Part shown: positions 51,401-61,423 of the stretch, piece after piece
Layout: each line of letters begins with the position of its first letter
How positions within the stretch are numbered: position 1 is the stretch's first letter
Assembly (NCBI RefSeq): GCF_047971885.1
Contig: NZ_JBKEAE010000080.1
Coordinates: 1-62,323 of the forward strand
Direction of reading: 5' to 3'
Length of the DNA stretch: 62,323 bases
Source: Tropicimonas sp047971885
Lineage (GTDB): Bacteria > Pseudomonadota > Alphaproteobacteria > Rhodobacterales > Rhodobacteraceae
The notes under the pieces: model-generated
Database searches by the model: none
Seen by the model: the letters and a program-made list of their open reading frames with translations, nothing else
Told to the model about the DNA's origin: nothing
Position numbers and translations under genes: made by a program

Positions 51401-54259
51401 CTAGCGGATATCGTCGAAGATGTAGAACAGCGTGGCGCCCGGCGGCAGGTCGCCCACCTCGAGGCGGGGGAGCCCGTCCGGCACGGGGAGTTCCTCCGAA
51501 ACGATGCCGGCCGTTCTGGAAGAGACGTTGTTATCGCTGTAGCTGCCGTCCAGGCGGATCAGCGTCAGACGTCCGGCGTCCCGGATCGGCAGATCCACCG
51601 TAACCGGAACATGCCCGTCGCTTTCGGAAAACGGATAATCCGGAAGCAGGCGTGAGATCAGGATCACCGTCAGCCGGCTGCCCTTCCGCGTGGCATAGAC
51701 CGCCACCAGCGGCCCGCCATCGACCGCCGCGCGCTGGTCGCGCGCCGGAAGGTCGGTCCGGGGAACCTTTCGTGTTTCGACCGCCAGCATGTCACCCGTG
51801 GCCTCGCGGTTGAAGATGCCCAGCAGATCCCAGGACGGATAGCTCTGTCCGCCCAGATTCCAGCGGGCGTGGGAACTCCAGTAGCCACCGGCCCCGAAGG
51901 TGAAGAAATTCTGCAATGTGAAGCCCTGGCGCGCATTGGCCAGAAATGTGTCCAGCGTGGCCGTGCCCGCGGCGGCGCTTTTCATCGCCTGCTCCTGTAG
52001 TGCCGCAGCTTCGGCGCCGACCCGCGCCCCGTTCAGCCCGTTCAGCGCATAGCCCGGACCGGCCTCATAGGTGCCGACCCGCAGCGGTTCGTCGCGCTGC
52101 CGGGAGATCTCTCCGGCGGCGGCCATGTAGCGGCGGGCCCGCGGCAGGCCGGACTGGAGCACATTGGTCAGTATCGAAAAGAACCCGTTGGTGTCCGGCC
52201 GGACGGGGCCTTCGTTCTCGTCCCATCCGCCATTATAGGCGGCATGGGTCAGGATGCGCGAATGGGGGGACAGGGCTGCAGCCTCGACCCCGTAATCGTT
52301 GCCGCTCCAGCCGCCGAGAACCGGGATCAGGCGCTCGGCCAGTTGCGGCCAGTCGGGGCTCTGGCGCAGGATGGAGAGGACGTATTCCTGATAGAGACCA
52401 TAGACTTCCCCCCGCGAATAGCGCCGGCCCGTCGCCGCGTCCCGCATTTCGTGAAAGATCCACGGGCTGAAAAGGCCGTTCCAGGTTTCGTTTCCGATCT
52501 CGAAATAGATCCGGCCGAAACTGTCGCTCCAGGGGGGGGGATGGCCCTGCGCATGGCGTTTTGCGGCCCAGGGCAGGGCCTCGGGATCGTCGGTTGCGGG
52601 ATCGAAGGGTGCGGCCAGATATTCGGCCAGACCCAGCCATTCCTCGCGCGACAGGTGGGGTTCGACCTGAAGCCAGGGGTCGACGCCGGCCCGCTCCATC
52701 AGGGCCAGCGACTGGGGCAGGGTATTGCCGCCCCTGATGCTGCCGACCCCGCCGGGATTGGTCAGCTGTTCCAGATCGTAGTTCAGTCCGCCGGATTTGA
52801 CGAACGCATGTGTCCGGAGTGCGGCCATGGCGGAGTTTTCCAGAAGCGCCTCGTCCTCCGGCAGCAGGGCAAGGAAGGGCGCATCGTCCCGGAAGACGCG
52901 CAGGTTGTCGAGGTCGAACTCTCCCGGGCCGGTGAATTGCAGCCCCATCCAGCCGGGCTGAGCCCCCTCGAAGGGCGCCGGAACGCGGAAGGTGGCGGTA
53001 TGTTTCCGCCATTCGGGCGAAACGCGGAACGTGACCGGCGGGATATGGGTGGGGCCCGCGGCGCCATGGGGCGGGCCGGTCAGGATGAAGCGTACCGGGT
53101 GCGGGGTCCGGCCACGGATCCAGGCCTCGAAGCGATAGGTCTTTCCGGGCTCCAGAACCGGATAATAGGTTTGCCCCGTTCCGGAATGGTTATAGGCGCC
53201 CACATCGAACTGCTGTTTTTGCAGCAGCGTGAAACGGAGAAATGTCTCGCCGGAGTCTTCGACCGCCGTGCCGGTCTCGTGGGGGGCCAGATGCCAGTCT
53301 GCCCCGCCCGGGTCTTCGGGCCATGGGCGGATGAGGGGGGAGCCGAACACCTGCTGCGCGCTGTGGGTGTTCCAGATCCTGTTGGTGACCAGTCCGGCAC
53401 GGTCCGTCCGGGTGCCCCGGTGGCGCAGGATGACCAGATCGCCGGCGCGGATGGCCGGTCCGTCGCCGGCCAGATCGATGTAATGGCCGCGATGCTCCCC
53501 GGGGGGCGTGTCCGAGCGGTATATCGCGTATCCGGCGGCTTCCGGAACGGGATCCCAGGCCAGTTGCAGCATGCCGTCGTCAAGCGGCTGCGCCCGCAGG
53601 TTTCGCGGCGCCGGAAGGTCCGGGTTGTCCTGCCCGGATATGGAGACGCGGATCATGTGATTGTCCGGCCGGTCTCCGGCAGGTGTGGCCCCGGCGGGTT
53701 TCCCGGCCGATACGGCGATGGCCGGCGCCGAAAGGGCTCCGGTGCGGTCGATTGCCCGCACCGTGAAGTAATCGGTCCCGCCGGTTCTGTTCCAGTGCTC
53801 CCAGGCAAAGACATATCGGGTCTGCCCGGGGGGAACCGCCTGGCCCTCGTCTTCCTGAACCCAGCCGCTGGCCTGGAAACCGCCCGGCGCGATCCGGTCG
53901 CGCCGGACCGAATGGAAGGCACCGTTCTCGATGCGCAGCACTTCGATACCGGCGCCGTCGAAGGCGCCGGTGCGCCAGCTGTCGTGGCCCGACAGGGTGC
54001 GCGGATCGGCAAGGATCCGGTTCCGGCCGCCGGCGGTCGTCAGAAACCAGGTCCGGAAGATCCTTGGCTCGAAGCCCCCTCCGGGCAGCATCCTGGAACC
54101 GTTGCCCGTCGTGTCGATCGTTGCGGTGAAGGGGCGCACATCGGCGGCGGCCACCTCGTCGCGGACGATGAACCGCGCGGGGGGAAGATCCTTTCCGCAA
54201 ACGGCGGCCGGGACCGAGAGGGCGAGCACGAGCCCGGCCCCTGTCAGGCGTTTCCACAT
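51401..54259 (-). CDS. Secreted clan GH-A-like glycoside hydrolase with FnIII-like and carbohydrate-binding-like domains
   Basis: A 952-residue exported protein. The signal peptide is residues 1-22 (MWKRLTGAGLVLALSVPAAV, cleaved near CG-KD). A fibronectin-III-like domain covers about 215-300 and a beta-sandwich carbohydrate-binding-like domain about 315-460. The catalytic barrel is about 470-880. The acid/base is Glu591 in FEIGNETWNG, the Asn-Glu pair of clan GH-A; the nucleophile may be Glu732 in TYEAGPGYA. It may trim or release the polysaccharide made here. The ATG at 54259 is chosen because it starts the signal peptide; upstream in-frame codons extend too far. Confidence 0.82.
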   Translation of the reverse strand: MWKRLTGAGLVLALSVPAAVCGKDLPPARFIVRDEVAAADVRPFTATIDTTGNGSRMLPGGGFEPRIFRTWFLTTAGGRNRILADPRTLSGHDSWRTGAFDGAGIEVLRIENGAFHSVRRDRIAPGGFQASGWVQEDEGQAVPPGQTRYVFAWEHWNRTGGTDYFTVRAIDRTGALSAPAIAVSAGKPAGATPAGDRPDNHMIRVSISGQDNPDLPAPRNLRAQPLDDGMLQLAWDPVPEAAGYAIYRSDTPPGEHRGHYIDLAGDGPAIRAGDLVILRHRGTRTDRAGLVTNRIWNTHSAQQVFGSPLIRPWPEDPGGADWHLAPHETGTAVEDSGETFLRFTLLQKQQFDVGAYNHSGTGQTYYPVLEPGKTYRFEAWIRGRTPHPVRFILTGPPHGAAGPTHIPPVTFRVSPEWRKHTATFRVPAPFEGAQPGWMGLQFTGPGEFDLDNLRVFRDDAPFLALLPEDEALLENSAMAALRTHAFVKSGGLNYDLEQLTNPGGVGSIRGGNTLPQSLALMERAGVDPWLQVEPHLSREEWLGLAEYLAAPFDPATDDPEALPWAAKRHAQGHPPPWSDSFGRIYFEIGNETWNGLFSPWIFHEMRDAATGRRYSRGEVYGLYQEYVLSILRQSPDWPQLAERLIPVLGGWSGNDYGVEAAALSPHSRILTHAAYNGGWDENEGPVRPDTNGFFSILTNVLQSGLPRARRYMAAAGEISRQRDEPLRVGTYEAGPGYALNGLNGARVGAEAAALQEQAMKSAAAGTATLDTFLANARQGFTLQNFFTFGAGGYWSSHARWNLGGQSYPSWDLLGIFNREATGDMLAVETRKVPRTDLPARDQRAAVDGGPLVAVYATRKGSRLTVILISRLLPDYPFSESDGHVPVTVDLPIRDAGRLTLIRLDGSYSDNNVSSRTAGIVSEELPVPDGLPRLEVGDLPPGATLFYIFDDIR

Positions 54260-54597
54260 TGCCGAACCTGCTTGTCGTGGGAGGGAGTGTTTTCCTTGCA
54301 GCCGCATTTTCTCCAAAACCCTGCGCGGTTCAACTTTCCCGCGATGTTCCGCCATGCAAGAGGCGGATATCCGCCCCGTGCCGGCAAGGTCCGGCCGGCG
54401 GGCCGCCGCCTCCGGGTTTGCGGTATCAGGTACGCGGTATCAGGTACGCGGGCGGCCCGAAACACGAGATTGTCCGGAAACGGCCTGCGAAAGCGCCGCC
54501 TTCGGTGAGAGCGCCCGCCGTTTTTCGGGTGACATGGCCGTTGTGTCGGTGGTCTAACGACACCACGTTCGATGACCGGCAGATTCAGGAGTCCCCG
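54260..54597. other. Divergent promoter region of the hydrolase and manC
   Basis: About 340 bases between oppositely read genes. Its main feature is the tandem 14-bp repeat at 54421-54448. The manC ribosome binding site (CAGGAG) ends the region on the right. Confidence 0.5.
54421..54448 (+). repeat. Exact tandem duplication of a 14-bp unit
   Basis: CGGTATCAGGTACG occurs twice with no gap (54421-54434 and 54435-54448). It lies between the divergent hydrolase and manC genes and may be a double binding site for a regulator, or a slippage product. Confidence 0.8.
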
Positions 54598-56019
54598 ATG
54601 ATATTTCCCGTTGTCCTTTGCGGCGGTTCCGGCACCCGGTTATGGCCCTCTTCGCGCAAGGCCTATCCGAAGCAGTTCATCAGCCTTCTGGGGGACGAAA
54701 GCCTTTATCAGACCACGCTGAGACGGCTGTCCGGGGAGCGGTTCGACCGGCCTCTGGTGATGACTAACGAGGCTTTCCGCTTCCTCGCCAGCCAGCAGGC
54801 CGCCGGGGTCGGGCTTGCCGACGCCCGCGTGGTCGTCGAACCCTGCCTGCGGGATACCGGCCCGGCGGTTCTGGCTGCCGCGCTGATGATCGCGCGCGAC
54901 GCGGGAGCGGATGCGCTGGTCCTGGTGGCTCCGTCCGATCATGTGATCCCCGATGTGGCAGGGTTCCGCGCGGCGGTGGATCGCGGGGTTGCCGCGGCAG
55001 AACGGGGGGCGCTGGTCACATTCGGCGTGACCCCGGACCGTCCGGAAACGGGATACGGCTATCTTGAGCTTTCGGCCCCGCCCGATCCGGCCCGCCCGGC
55101 AATCCCGCTCAGGAGCTTTCGCGAGAAACCCGATACGGAGACGGCGGAAAGGATGCTGGCGGCGGGAAATTTTCTCTGGAACGCGGGTATCTTCCTGTTC
55201 CGCGCCGGCGATGCGATCGCCGCTTTCGAGGCCCATGCTCCCTTCCTGATGGAACCGGTTCGCGAGGCCGTCGGGAAAGGGGTGAAAGACCTCAACCTGT
55301 TCCGGCTGGACGAAGCCGCCTATTCGGCGGCCAGGTCGATTTCCTTCGACTATGCGGTGATGGAAAAGGCCGAAACCGTCCATGCCGTGCCTTTCGACTG
55401 CGGATGGTCGGATCTCGGCTCCTGGGATGCGCTCTGGAAGGAGGAGAACCCGGACGACGACGGCGTCGCGACCCATGGGTCCGTGACGGCGGTCGACTGC
55501 CACGACAGCTACCTGCGCTCGGAAGAGGACGGCATGCACCTGACCGCACTGGGCGTGAAGGATATCGTCGCCGTGGCGATGCGCGACGCGGTTCTGGTGG
55601 CCGACAGATCCCGTGTCCAGGATATCAAGGGGCTGGTGGCCGGCCTGCGCGCCGCGCAGGTGCGGCAGGCCGACGACTATCCGCGGTTTCACCGGCCCTG
55701 GGGCTGGTACGAGACGCTCTGCATCGACAACCGCTTTCAGGTGAAGAGGATCATGGTGCATCCCGGCGGTGTCCTGAGCCTGCAGAGCCACATGCACCGC
55801 TCCGAACACTGGGTTGTGGTCTCGGGGACGGCCGAGGTGACCGTGGGCGACGAGGTGCGGCTCGTGACCGAGAACGAAAGCGTCTATATCCCGCTTGGCG
55901 CCCGCCACCGGATGGCCAACCCCGGCAAGCTGCCGATGTATCTCATCGAGGTCCAGACGGGGGCCTATCTCGGCGAGGACGATATTGTCCGCTACGAGGA
56001 TGCCTATGGCAGGGGCTGA
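54598..56019 (+). CDS. manC: Mannose-1-phosphate guanylyltransferase/mannose-6-phosphate isomerase
   Basis: A 473-residue bifunctional type II enzyme. The N-terminal nucleotidyltransferase has VVLCGGSGTRLWPSSRKAYPK (signature), LVLVAPSDHVIPD, and FREKPDTETAERML. The C-terminal cupin isomerase begins near residue 360 (HRPWGWYE; then SLQSHMHRSEHWVVVSGTAEV). It makes GDP-mannose for the polysaccharide and perhaps for the DPM1-type enzyme at 6818. No phosphomannomutase gene is present, so mannose-1-phosphate must come from elsewhere. CAGGAG precedes the ATG. The next gene overlaps its 3' end by 14 bases. Confidence 0.95.
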   Translation: MIFPVVLCGGSGTRLWPSSRKAYPKQFISLLGDESLYQTTLRRLSGERFDRPLVMTNEAFRFLASQQAAGVGLADARVVVEPCLRDTGPAVLAAALMIARDAGADALVLVAPSDHVIPDVAGFRAAVDRGVAAAERGALVTFGVTPDRPETGYGYLELSAPPDPARPAIPLRSFREKPDTETAERMLAAGNFLWNAGIFLFRAGDAIAAFEAHAPFLMEPVREAVGKGVKDLNLFRLDEAAYSAARSISFDYAVMEKAETVHAVPFDCGWSDLGSWDALWKEENPDDDGVATHGSVTAVDCHDSYLRSEEDGMHLTALGVKDIVAVAMRDAVLVADRSRVQDIKGLVAGLRAAQVRQADDYPRFHRPWGWYETLCIDNRFQVKRIMVHPGGVLSLQSHMHRSEHWVVVSGTAEVTVGDEVRLVTENESVYIPLGARHRMANPGKLPMYLIEVQTGAYLGEDDIVRYEDAYGRG

Positions 56020-57022
56020 GCCCCGCATTCTGGTCGTCACGCCGTTCGATGACGGCTGGACGTGGCTGTCGGGGTATTTCGCCGCCGGAGAATACCGCTG
56101 GACGTTCCTGCGCGCCGATCTGTTGCAGCGCGGGCGCAGGGCTCTGGTCGGGCATGCGTTGCGGGCCGCGCTGACGGCCCGCCGCCACGACGTGGTGATC
56201 ACGCACGGCCCCTGGCTCACATTGTTCACGGCGGCGTTTCTGAGGCTGTTGCGTATCCGGCGCCCTCATCTCGCCTTTACCTTCAACCATGGCAACGGGC
56301 TGTTCTTTTCGGGTCCCTATCTGGGGCTGGCGCGGCGCGTCCTGCCTTCGGTCGACGCGTTTGTCACCCATTCGAGTTACGAGCGGGATCTCCTGTCGCT
56401 GAAATATGACATTCCCATCGGGAAGCTGCACTTCACCCACTGGGCCATTGCCGCACCGGAAAGGGGGCGCAACCGGGTCGATTACGTTGCACGGGAAGAC
56501 GATTACGCCTGTTGTATCGGACGGAACAACCGGGATATCCCGACATTCCTCGAAGCCGTCCGCCGGTCCGGTGTCAGGGCGGTGCTGATCTGCGGCGAGC
56601 GGGATGCCGAGGGGCTCGATATTCCCGAAGGGGTGACGCTGCGCTCCGGCGTGCCGCTGGCCGAATGCGAAGAGGTGATGGAGAAGGCCATGGTCTCGGT
56701 CGTGCCGCTGCTCGACGATTCCACCGGCGCCGGCCATATGACCATCGTCATCTCGCTGCATTACGGCACACCGGTCATCGCAACCGAAAGCCCGGTGCTG
56801 AGCGATTACGTGATCGACGGCAGGACGGGCCTGCATGTTCCACGCGGGGATGCCGAAGCCCTGGCGGCCGCCATTTCGCGCCTGCGCGATACCCCGGCCC
56901 TGCGGGAACGGCTCGGCACGCAAGGCGAGGCATTTGCGCAGGCCAGCCTGAGCGAGCAGAGCGCCGCCGCCTTTCTTCGCCGGCTTCTGCTGATGCATGC
57001 TCCGGAGCGGTCGCGGGCATGA
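56006..57022 (+). CDS. GT-B fold glycosyltransferase (GT4-like)
   Basis: A 338-residue enzyme with a two-domain GT-B pattern. N-terminal: ILVVTPFDDGWTWLSGYF, and VVITHGPWLTLFTAAFL. Middle: FTFNHGNGLFFSG and TRLLPSVDAFVTHSS-like segments (RVLPSVDAFVTHSSYERD). C-terminal: CCIGRNNRDIPTFLEAVRR and the donor-site motif HYGTPVIATESPVLSDYV. The first E of the usual E-x7-E pattern is not obvious. The ATG at 56006 follows GAGGA and lies inside the end of manC, suggesting coupling; mannose transfer is a natural guess. Confidence 0.82.
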   Translation: MAGAEPRILVVTPFDDGWTWLSGYFAAGEYRWTFLRADLLQRGRRALVGHALRAALTARRHDVVITHGPWLTLFTAAFLRLLRIRRPHLAFTFNHGNGLFFSGPYLGLARRVLPSVDAFVTHSSYERDLLSLKYDIPIGKLHFTHWAIAAPERGRNRVDYVAREDDYACCIGRNNRDIPTFLEAVRRSGVRAVLICGERDAEGLDIPEGVTLRSGVPLAECEEVMEKAMVSVVPLLDDSTGAGHMTIVISLHYGTPVIATESPVLSDYVIDGRTGLHVPRGDAEALAAAISRLRDTPALRERLGTQGEAFAQASLSEQSAAAFLRRLLLMHAPERSRA

Positions 57023-57160
57023 CGGCTCTGCTCCGAAATGCCTGCGGCATGGGTCCGTCGGGTGGTTTGCCGGCTTGGAAAGCGCGTTCCGCATCACTAA
57101 GCTGCCAGGCGGATACGGTCTGGAACAAGCGTATCTGGCCGATTTCCAGAGGTCACCACG

Positions 57161-57901
57161 ATGAACGGCGAAGCCCGACGACGCCTTGCGACAAGGATGA
57201 AGAAGGCGGTTTCGCTGGTGTTCCGGTTTCGCGACCAGACGGGAATCCGCGGTTTTTACAGGTTCGCTCACGGATGGCGCTTTGCGGACAGGGCAGCGCT
57301 GATAAACCATCTCTTCGTGGTCCATGGCTTCGAGAGCTATCTGGAAATCGGTGTCAGGAACCGGTCCGACCTGTATGACCGGATCAACGCCACGACCAAG
57401 GTTGGCGTCGATCCCGATCCGACAGCCGAGGCCGACCATATCCTGACCTCGGACAGCTATTTCGAACGGTCCGATGCGACATTCGACATCATCTTCATCG
57501 ACGGCCTTCACACTGGCGAGCAGGTCGCCCGCGACATCGCCAATGCCCTGAAGGCGCTCAACCCGGGCGGGATGATCCTGCTGCACGACCTGAATCCGCC
57601 GACCGCCCTGCATGCCCGGGAAGAGTTCGAGATCGACGGCGCCTTCCCCGCGGCCTGCCCGCAGTGGAACGGAAGCAGCTGGCGGGGCTATGCCATGCAC
57701 CGCAAGTCGGATCCGGGGCTGGAGATGTATGTTGTCGATGTCGACTGGGGCGTGGGGTTCATCCGGCCCGGGCGGCAGATCCTCTACGCGGGCCCGGCCG
57801 AGACCTATTCCGACCTGGAAAGCCACCGGAAGGAAATCCTGCGGCTGATCACCGTCCGGGAGTTTCTCGGGCGGCACCCCGCGAGGCCTCATGCCCCTTG
57901 A
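57161..57901 (+). CDS. SAM-dependent methyltransferase (Methyltransf_24 type)
   Basis: A 246-residue class I methyltransferase. The SAM-binding motif I is YLEIGVRNRSDLYDRI near residue 61, motif II VGVDPDPTAEADH, and the acidic FDIIFIDGLHTGEQVARDI near 108. The last shows the DGxH variant that binds a metal in sugar O-methyltransferases of this group. Methylation of a polysaccharide sugar, perhaps rhamnose or mannose, is likely. It is 138 bases after the GT gene and upstream of the rml operon. Confidence 0.86.
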   Translation: MNGEARRRLATRMKKAVSLVFRFRDQTGIRGFYRFAHGWRFADRAALINHLFVVHGFESYLEIGVRNRSDLYDRINATTKVGVDPDPTAEADHILTSDSYFERSDATFDIIFIDGLHTGEQVARDIANALKALNPGGMILLHDLNPPTALHAREEFEIDGAFPAACPQWNGSSWRGYAMHRKSDPGLEMYVVDVDWGVGFIRPGRQILYAGPAETYSDLESHRKEILRLITVREFLGRHPARPHAP

Positions 57902-58016
57902 CGGTCTGTTTTCATGACACGCCCGTACCGGGCCCCCCGCGCCCAAATTCGGTGGAACCGAAGCCGGCCATGCTCTAACAACTGCGCAGAACCATTGGAT
58001 CGAATTGCTCAGAATT

Positions 58017-58582
58017 ATGGATATTGAACAGACAGGGCTTCCCGGTGTGATGATATTGACACCGCGCCGTTTCGGCGACGACCGGGGCTTCTTTTGCGAA
58101 ACCTACAACCGCGACACGTTCCGGAGCGCCGGGATCGACATCACCTTCGTGCAGGACAACCATTCGCTTTCCGAACATGCCGGCACCGTCCGGGGGCTGC
58201 ATTTCCAGGCGCCGCCACGTGCCCAGCACAAGCTGGTGCGCTGCGGGCGGGGGGCGCTGTTCGACGTGGTGGTCGATATCCGTGTGGGCTCGCCCACCTT
58301 CGGGCAATGGGCGGGGGTGGAACTGAGTTTCGAGAACGGTCGCCAGCTTCTGGTGCCCGCCGGCTTTGCCCACGGCTTTGCGACCCGGGTTCCGGGAACG
58401 GAAATCGTCTATAAATGTTCCGACACCTACGCGCCCGAGACCGAGGGCGCGCTGCGCTTTGACGACCCGGACATCGGCATCGACTGGGGGCTGGGCGCCG
58501 CCGCGCCGCGCCTTTCGGAAAAGGACGCCGCCGCGCCGCGACTGAAAGATATCACCTCTCCGTTTGTCTACGAGGCCAGGCC

Positions 58583-58586
<4 letters not shown>
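58017..58586 (+). CDS. rmlC: dTDP-4-dehydrorhamnose 3,5-epimerase
   Basis: A 189-residue cupin enzyme, usual length for RmlC. Motifs: TPRRFGDDRGFFCETYN, VQDNHSLSEHAGTVRGLHFQ (His of the active site), KLVRCGRGALFDVVVDIR, FAHGFATRVPGTEIVYKCSD. It epimerises dTDP-4-keto-6-deoxyglucose at C3 and C5. The ATG at 58017 is preferred to an in-frame TTG at 58005. First gene of the rmlCBDA operon; each junction overlaps by a few bases. Confidence 0.95.
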
Positions 58587-59619
<1,033 letters not shown>

Positions 59620-59623
<4 letters not shown>

Positions 59624-60498
59624 GATTCCTCGTATTCGGCAAGAGCGGCCAGGTTGCCACCGAGTTGCAGCGCCGGGGTGCGGCCCGGGGCATCGCGATC
59701 GAGGCGCTGGGGCGCCCCGAAATCGATCTGGCGCATCCGGAAACCTTCATCGAGAGGATCGCCGCCACCGATGCGGATGCGGTGATCAACGCCGCCGCCT
59801 ATACCGCCGTCGACAGGGCCGAGAGCGAGGAGGAACTTGCCTGGGCGATCAACGCCGAGGCCCCCGCGGCAATGGCCCGGGCGGCGCGCGAGCGTGAACT
59901 GCCCTTCCTGCATGTCTCGACCGATTACGTTTTCGACGGCTCGGGGCACGCCCCCTGGCAGCCCGGCAACCAGACCGGCCCGATCAACGCCTACGGGCGG
60001 ACCAAGCTGGGCGGCGAGATCGCCATCGCGCAGGAGGGCGGCAAGCATGTGATCCTGCGCACCTCGTGGGTCTTTTCCGCCCATGGCGGGAACTTCCTGA
60101 AAACCATGCTGCGGCTGTCGGAGACCCGCACCGGGCTGTCCGTCGTCGCCGACCAGATCGGCGGGCCGACCCCGGCAGCCGATATCGCCGACGCACTGCT
60201 GGCGCTGGCGCAGGCCGCCGTCACCGGCGGGCCGGGCTTTCGGGGCGGGATCCATCATTTCTCGGGGGCGCCCGATACGAGCTGGGCCGATTTCGCGCGC
60301 GAGATCTTCCTGCAGGCCGGGCGCGATATCCCGGTTGCCGACATTCCCACCACGGACTGGCCGACCCCGGCCGCCCGGCCGCTGAACTCGCGGCTCGATT
60401 GTAGCTCGCTGGTCGCCGGATACGGCATTTCCCGCCCCGACTGGATGTCGGGGGTGGCGGCGGTGCTGGCCGAGCTTCAATCGCGAAACGATGGCTGA
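59620..60498 (+). CDS. rmlD: dTDP-4-dehydrorhamnose reductase
   Basis: A 292-residue SDR reductase. The start is FLVFGKSGQVATELQRRG (nucleotide-binding). Motifs: VINAAAYTAVDRAESE, FLHVSTDYVFDGSG, and the catalytic YGRTKLGGEIAIAQ near 127. It makes dTDP-L-rhamnose with NAD(P)H. It overlaps rmlB by four bases (ATGA) and lies 16 bases before the rmlA start chosen here. Confidence 0.96.
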
Positions 60499-60514
60499 AC
60501 GGAAGGACCAGACC

Positions 60515-61384
60515 ATGCAGCGCAAGGGCATCATCCTCGCCGGCGGATCCGGCACCCGGCTCTATCCGATCACCATGGGGGTATCGAAGCAGCTTCTGCC
60601 GATCTACGACAAGCCGATGATCTATTACCCGCTCAGCGTGCTGATGCTGAGCGGCATCCGCGAGATCGCCATCATCACCACGCCGGACGACCAGCCGCAG
60701 TTCCGCCGGCTTCTGGGCGATGGCAGCCAGTACGGCATGAGCTTCACCTGGATCGTGCAGCCCTCGCCCGACGGGCTGGCGCAGGCCTATCTGCTGGCCG
60801 GGGATTTCCTTGCCGGGGCACCTTCGGCGATGGTGCTGGGCGACAACATCTTCTTCGGTCACGGCCTGCCCGATATCCTGCGCGCCGCCGATACCAGGCA
60901 AACCGGTGGCACCGTCTTTGCCTATCGCGTGGCCGATCCGGAACGCTACGGCGTGGTCGATTTCGACGGTGCGCGTGTCAAGGCCATCGTCGAAAAGCCG
61001 GCCGTGCCGCCATCGCGCTACGCGGTGACGGGGCTCTATTATCTCGACGGCGATGCGCCGGCGCGGGCGCGCGCGGTTGTGCCCTCACCCCGCGGCGAGC
61101 TCGAAATTGCCGACCTGCTGCAGATGTATCTCTCGGAGGGGCTTCTGGAGGTTCAGACCATGGGGCGCGGCTATGCCTGGCTCGACACCGGCACCCACGC
61201 CTCGCTGCTCGACGCGGGACATTTCGTCCGCACCCTCACCGAACGGCAGGGAACGCAGACCGGCAGCCCCGACGAGATCGCCTGGACGCAGGGATGGATC
61301 GACGACGCGGCACTGCAAGCCCGCGCCGCGAAGTTTGGCAAGACCGGCTACGGGAAATATCTGGCCGACCTGCTGGCGGGGTAA
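60515..61384 (+). CDS. rmlA: Glucose-1-phosphate thymidylyltransferase
   Basis: A 289-residue nucleotidyltransferase of standard length. Signature GIILAGGSGTRLYPITMGVS, then KQLLPIYDKPMIYYPLS, VLGDNIFFGHGL, YGVVDFDGARVKAIVEKP and the late WLDTGTHASLLDAG. It makes dTDP-glucose, the entry to the rhamnose and amino-sugar pathways. The ATG at 60515 follows GGAAGGACC; an in-frame ATG at 60491 overlaps rmlD and is less likely. Confidence 0.97.
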   Translation: MQRKGIILAGGSGTRLYPITMGVSKQLLPIYDKPMIYYPLSVLMLSGIREIAIITTPDDQPQFRRLLGDGSQYGMSFTWIVQPSPDGLAQAYLLAGDFLAGAPSAMVLGDNIFFGHGLPDILRAADTRQTGGTVFAYRVADPERYGVVDFDGARVKAIVEKPAVPPSRYAVTGLYYLDGDAPARARAVVPSPRGELEIADLLQMYLSEGLLEVQTMGRGYAWLDTGTHASLLDAGHFVRTLTERQGTQTGSPDEIAWTQGWIDDAALQARAAKFGKTGYGKYLADLLAG

Positions 61385-61423
61385 TGCCCGGGCACCGGGC
61401 CGGCGCAGGCCGCTACCCCGGTT

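Noticed and set aside
61386..61400. 6-bp inverted repeat between rmlA and glf as a terminator
   Set aside because: GCCCGG/CCGGGC is short, has no T-run, and such pairs are frequent in this GC-rich sequence.
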